Below are positions 4,736 through 8,016 of a DNA stretch of 8,016 bases, piece by piece (the first letter of the stretch is position 1; each line of letters starts with the position of its first letter). The translations under genes were made by a program, and so were the position numbers. Under the pieces are notes generated by a model. That model was not told where the DNA came from, made no database searches, and saw only the letters and a list, made by a program, of their open reading frames with translations. The stretch is from Bacteroidetes bacterium QH_10_64_37 (GTDB lineage Bacteria > Bacteroidota > Rhodothermia > Rhodothermales > Salinibacteraceae), in the NCBI GenBank assembly GCA_003023105.1, contig PXSZ01000085.1:1-8016 (forward strand), given 5' to 3'.

Positions 4736-7700
4736 ATGAATCGCTTCGCAGAACAGAGTGCGTTGCCCTTTCAGCCCCGCGACGAGGCCCTCTCTGCTAC
4801 GGAGGCAAGGCAGGTCCAAACCTGCCGTCTGATCAGCCTCCTGGGCGCCTTTCTCCTGAAGGGAGTTGGTCTTCTTCGTCTCGCTGTGTCTCCTAACGCC
4901 CACGATCCGATTTGGGCCTGCTTTGCGGGAGCGGCACTCTTGGCCGTGTTCTTCGCGGCAACGTACCTGTCACAGTCTCTTCGCCGCCACTGCATGACCT
5001 GGATGCGAGGCGGGTTGTACGTCGTGATGGTCTGGGCCGTCTCGGTCGTGATTTTCAACCACGCCACGGAGGAGTACGTGCTGGGGCTGCTCGTCCTGTA
5101 CGCGGGGCTGATTGGAGGAGTTGGGCTGAGTGGGCGGTCGGCGGCGGGGGGCTGGTGGTTTGCCGCCTTCGGTTTTCTCATCACTGCGGTTGGGCTTGTG
5201 TTTGGTCCGCCCTCCCGGATGCACCCCCTGGCCGTGCTGGCGAGCATGGCCGCCGCGGCCCTTCTCGTGGGAGTCGCCACCCAGGCCCACCTCTCAATAC
5301 AGGGGTACCTCCGCGAACGGCGGAGCCAGTGGCAGCACCTCGTGGAGAATCTTCAGGAGGCAGTCATGATTACGGTCGAGGGGGAGGTGGCGTACGCGAA
5401 TGGGCAGGCGGCGTCCCTTTTCGGCGCCTCCAGCGCGGAGGCGCTGCACGGCTGCTCGGTGTTTGATCTGGTGCCCCCCGAGGCCCACGAGGAGATGCAG
5501 GAGCGACTTGGGGCCACGGAAAAGGGGCAGTCCACAGCGCCGCAGGAGCACCGGGTCACGAGAAGCGACGGGGAGGAGCGGATCGTTCAGTCCCAGTCCG
5601 TGTCGGTGCAGTACGAGGAGGAGGACGCTGCGCTCACGGTCCTGCGGGACGTGACGCACTGGTACGAGGCCCGAGACACGCTCCGCCGGCGAGCCGAGCT
5701 CGAGCATCTGATCGTCGAGATCTCCGCCGGATTTATCGATACCCCAATCCATCGCCTCGACCGGGCCATCGAGGAGGCGCTGGGCACGGTCGGGTCCTTC
5801 GTGGGGGCGGACCGGAGCTACGTGTTCCTGTTTGACGGCAATCCGATGGAGGAGGGGCTCGACGAGGTCACCCAGAGCAATACCCACGAGTGGTGTGCAG
5901 GGGGCATCACGCCGCAAAAGGACAATCTCCAGAACATTCCATGCGCGAGCATTCCGTGGTGGATGGAGCAGATCCAGAACCGAGAGCCCGTCATCGTTCC
6001 GTCCGTCGCAGATCTTCCCGAGGCAGCAGCCGCAGTGCAAGAAATACTGGAAGCCCAACACATTCAGTCGTTGGTGTCCCTGCCGATGATCCGGGGCGAG
6101 CGCCTCGTCGGATTCGTCGGGTTCGATGCCGTGAAGGAGACGGTCGACTGGGACGAAGAAACGGTCACCGTGCTCCGCGTCCTCGAAGATGCCATCGCCA
6201 GCGCGCTGCAGCGAAAAGAGATGGGAGAGCAAATCCGCGAGCGGGAAGAGCGGCTCCGTGCCATCACCGAAAACGTCTCGGAGGGCATCTACCGCTCGAC
6301 CCCTGACGAGGGGCTGGTGTACGCCACGCAGTCTTTCGCAGAGATGTTTGGCTACGACCGTGCGGAGGACGTTTTTGAAATCGATCCGTCCACCCTCTAC
6401 TCGACCCCCGAGGCGCGAGATCGACTACGAGAGGCTGCGCAGGAACAGGACTCCTTCGAGGGGGTGGAGGCAAAATTTCAGCGAGCGGACGGCACAACAT
6501 TTGTTGGCCTGGTCAGTGGTTCGATCGTCCGGGACGAGGACGGTGCGGTGGAGTACTACGACGGGGCCATTACCGACATCACAGAGCGGAAAGAGGCCGA
6601 GCAGGCGATGCGGGAGGAGCGGGACCGCTTCGAGACACTGTTCGAGAGCCTTCCGACGCCAGTGGTGCGTTGTACGGCCAACGAGGAGGGCATTCTCATC
6701 GCCGACGTGAACGATGCGTTTGAGACGGTCTTTGGGGTCACTCGGGCGGAGGCGGAGAACGAGAGCCTCGACGCACTTCTCATGCCGGAGGGGACAGGGG
6801 GCGTGGGCATCGATCGACGGGCCTTAACGCAGGGAGCCGTCCGGGCGGACGTGCGCTGCGAGGCTGCCGACGGCCTGCGCGACTTTCGGATTCAGGTGGC
6901 CGGCCGGAATCCGGACACGGGTCCCCCGGAGGGCCATGCCATCTACACCGACATCACAGCCCGTAAGCGCCGAGAACGGGCCCTCAAAGAAACGAATGCG
7001 ACCCTGGAGGCAATTCTGGAGAACCTGCCCTCGGGGATCCTTGCTGAGGACGGGTCCCGCTCTGTCCTCGCCGCCAATGAGAGCTTCTGCAACGTCCTGG
7101 GTCTGCCGATGGAAGCCGCCGAGCTGAGAGGACGTGATGCGGAGACCGTGCTGGAAAAGACCGCTGAGTTCTTCGCCGATCCCGAAGCGTTTGCCGTCCG
7201 AACTCGGGAAATTCTTGATCGGGGCGAGCCGGTGTTCGACGAGGAGCTCTGGCTCGCCGATGGAGGCGTGCTGGAGCGCGACTTTGTGCCCTATGTGCTT
7301 GCGGACGGAACGGCGGCGCTCTGGGTCTACCGCGACGTCAGCGAGCGGAAGCAGCATGAGCGGCGACTCCGAGACGCCAAAGATGAGGCCGAGGAGGCCA
7401 ACCGCATGAAGTCGGTCTTCCTTGCAAACATGAGTCACGAGATCCGCACACCGCTGACGTCAATGATCGGATTTGCCGAGGTGATTAGCGACGAGGTGGA
7501 GGGCGAAGAGGAGGGCCCTATCCCTCGGTTTGCCACCCTGATCGAGGAGAGTGGCCATCGACTTCTGGAAACCCTCGACTCCATCCTCAATCTTTCGAAG
7601 CTGGAAGCGGGGGAGATGGAACTATCCCCGGAGCCGGTTCCCATCACCGAGGAGCTCAAAGAGACGGTTGAGTTGTTCGGCCCGCAGGCCGAGGAGGCCG

Positions 7701-8016
7701 GGGTTGATCTCCAGGTCCACACGCCCGCCCGATCGCTTCGCAGCCATGCCGACCCCGGAGGACTGCGGATTGTGTTGCGGAATCTGATCTCGAATGCCCT
7801 GAAGTATACGGAGGAGGGCAGCGTGTGGGTGCGCGCCGAGCAGCGGAACGGGACCGTGGCCATTGAGGTGGAGGATACCGGCATTGGAATGGATTCGGAA
7901 AAGACCTCGGCCCTCTTTGAGGCATTCCGTCAGGAGTCGGAGGGCATTGCCCGGGAGTATGAGGGGAGCGGGCTGGGCCTGGCCGTGACGAAGCGCGTGG
8001 TGGACCAGATGGACGG
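4736..8016 (+). CDS. Membrane-bound multi-PAS/GAF sensor histidine kinase (3' end outside the window)
   Basis: The frame is open to the window edge, giving 1093 residues so far. A polar N-terminus leads into six predicted membrane helices (about 32-50, 60-78, 92-107, 114-131, 140-157, 164-181) that match no sensor domain I can name. Cytoplasmic domains follow: PAS (about 200-310); GAF (about 320-493, with HEWCAGGITPQ and NLQNIP before PWWMEQI); PAS (503-620, ending ITERKEAEQ); PAS (626-745, ending ITARKRRER); PAS (752-875, ending VSERKQHER); HisKA with the H-box MSHEIRTPLT and phospho-accepting H901; and HATPase with N-box NLISNALKY (N1020), G1 box DTGIG (1047-1051) and G2 box GSGLGL (1077-1082). 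The enzyme should autophosphorylate H901 and pass phosphate to a response regulator; a C-terminal receiver domain could lie beyond the window. ATG 4736 is the first ATG giving a sensible membrane topology, without a Shine-Dalgarno sequence. The signal is unknown; PAS and GAF domains suggest redox, light or small-ligand input. Confidence 0.93.
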   Translation, partial: MNRFAEQSALPFQPRDEALSATEARQVQTCRLISLLGAFLLKGVGLLRLAVSPNAHDPIWACFAGAALLAVFFAATYLSQSLRRHCMTWMRGGLYVVMVWAVSVVIFNHATEEYVLGLLVLYAGLIGGVGLSGRSAAGGWWFAAFGFLITAVGLVFGPPSRMHPLAVLASMAAAALLVGVATQAHLSIQGYLRERRSQWQHLVENLQEAVMITVEGEVAYANGQAASLFGASSAEALHGCSVFDLVPPEAHEEMQERLGATEKGQSTAPQEHRVTRSDGEERIVQSQSVSVQYEEEDAALTVLRDVTHWYEARDTLRRRAELEHLIVEISAGFIDTPIHRLDRAIEEALGTVGSFVGADRSYVFLFDGNPMEEGLDEVTQSNTHEWCAGGITPQKDNLQNIPCASIPWWMEQIQNREPVIVPSVADLPEAAAAVQEILEAQHIQSLVSLPMIRGERLVGFVGFDAVKETVDWDEETVTVLRVLEDAIASALQRKEMGEQIREREERLRAITENVSEGIYRSTPDEGLVYATQSFAEMFGYDRAEDVFEIDPSTLYSTPEARDRLREAAQEQDSFEGVEAKFQRADGTTFVGLVSGSIVRDEDGAVEYYDGAITDITERKEAEQAMREERDRFETLFESLPTPVVRCTANEEGILIADVNDAFETVFGVTRAEAENESLDALLMPEGTGGVGIDRRALTQGAVRADVRCEAADGLRDFRIQVAGRNPDTGPPEGHAIYTDITARKRRERALKETNATLEAILENLPSGILAEDGSRSVLAANESFCNVLGLPMEAAELRGRDAETVLEKTAEFFADPEAFAVRTREILDRGEPVFDEELWLADGGVLERDFVPYVLADGTAALWVYRDVSERKQHERRLRDAKDEAEEANRMKSVFLANMSHEIRTPLTSMIGFAEVISDEVEGEEEGPIPRFATLIEESGHRLLETLDSILNLSKLEAGEMELSPEPVPITEELKETVELFGPQAEEAGVDLQVHTPARSLRSHADPGGLRIVLRNLISNALKYTEEGSVWVRAEQRNGTVAIEVEDTGIGMDSEKTSALFEAFRQESEGIAREYEGSGLGLAVTKRVVDQMD

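Noticed and set aside
4532..4903. A 123-codon minus-strand frame over the kinase start
   Set aside because: It overlaps the N-terminus of the kinase, has no recognisable motif and no sign of its own regulatory region.
5294..6232. A 312-codon minus-strand frame opposite the kinase
   Set aside because: It overlaps continuous PAS and GAF coding sequence on the plus strand; its leucine- and arginine-rich translation matches nothing known.

Overview
The window looks like an ordinary chromosomal stretch from a high-GC halophilic member of the Bacteroidota/Rhodothermota, most like Salinibacter. This is an inference from high GC, acidic protein surfaces (runs of D and E in QueA, IspF and the kinase), near absence of Shine-Dalgarno sequences, a tRNA gene without encoded CCA, and a QueA whose closest recalled relatives are Bacteroidota proteins. 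No ribosomal or species-level marker is present.

Layout. Positions 1-378 hold the C-terminal half of a BtuF-like cobalamin/corrinoid-binding protein. After a 150-base gap comes a tight same-strand cluster: queA (tRNA queuosine biosynthesis), ispD and ispF (two steps of the MEP isoprenoid pathway) and a DedA-family membrane protein, with gaps of 56, 29 and 31 bases, so probably one operon. A tRNA-Thr(UGU) gene follows 69 bases after the DedA stop. About 1 kb (3739-4735) then has no intact gene. Its first part is clearly poorer in GC (about 52% over 3781-3960 by hand count), and 3921-4424 looks like a decayed gene for an exported protein: one frame from an ATG, interrupted by three TAG codons. 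The rest of the window (4736-8016, running off the end) is a very large membrane-bound sensor histidine kinase with six predicted membrane helices, PAS, GAF, three more PAS domains, HisKA and HATPase.

How the genes fit together. IspD and IspF act two steps apart in isoprenoid precursor synthesis (IspE, between them, is not here). QueA and DedA share the transcription unit without an obvious biochemical link. The kinase is separated from the housekeeping cluster by the decayed region and its signal and partner regulator cannot be seen. I found no CRISPR array, transposase, phage gene, defence system or clear new system. The best second looks are the amber-interrupted remnant next to the tRNA, lysine substitutions in two QueA motifs, and the uncertain N-terminus of the kinase.
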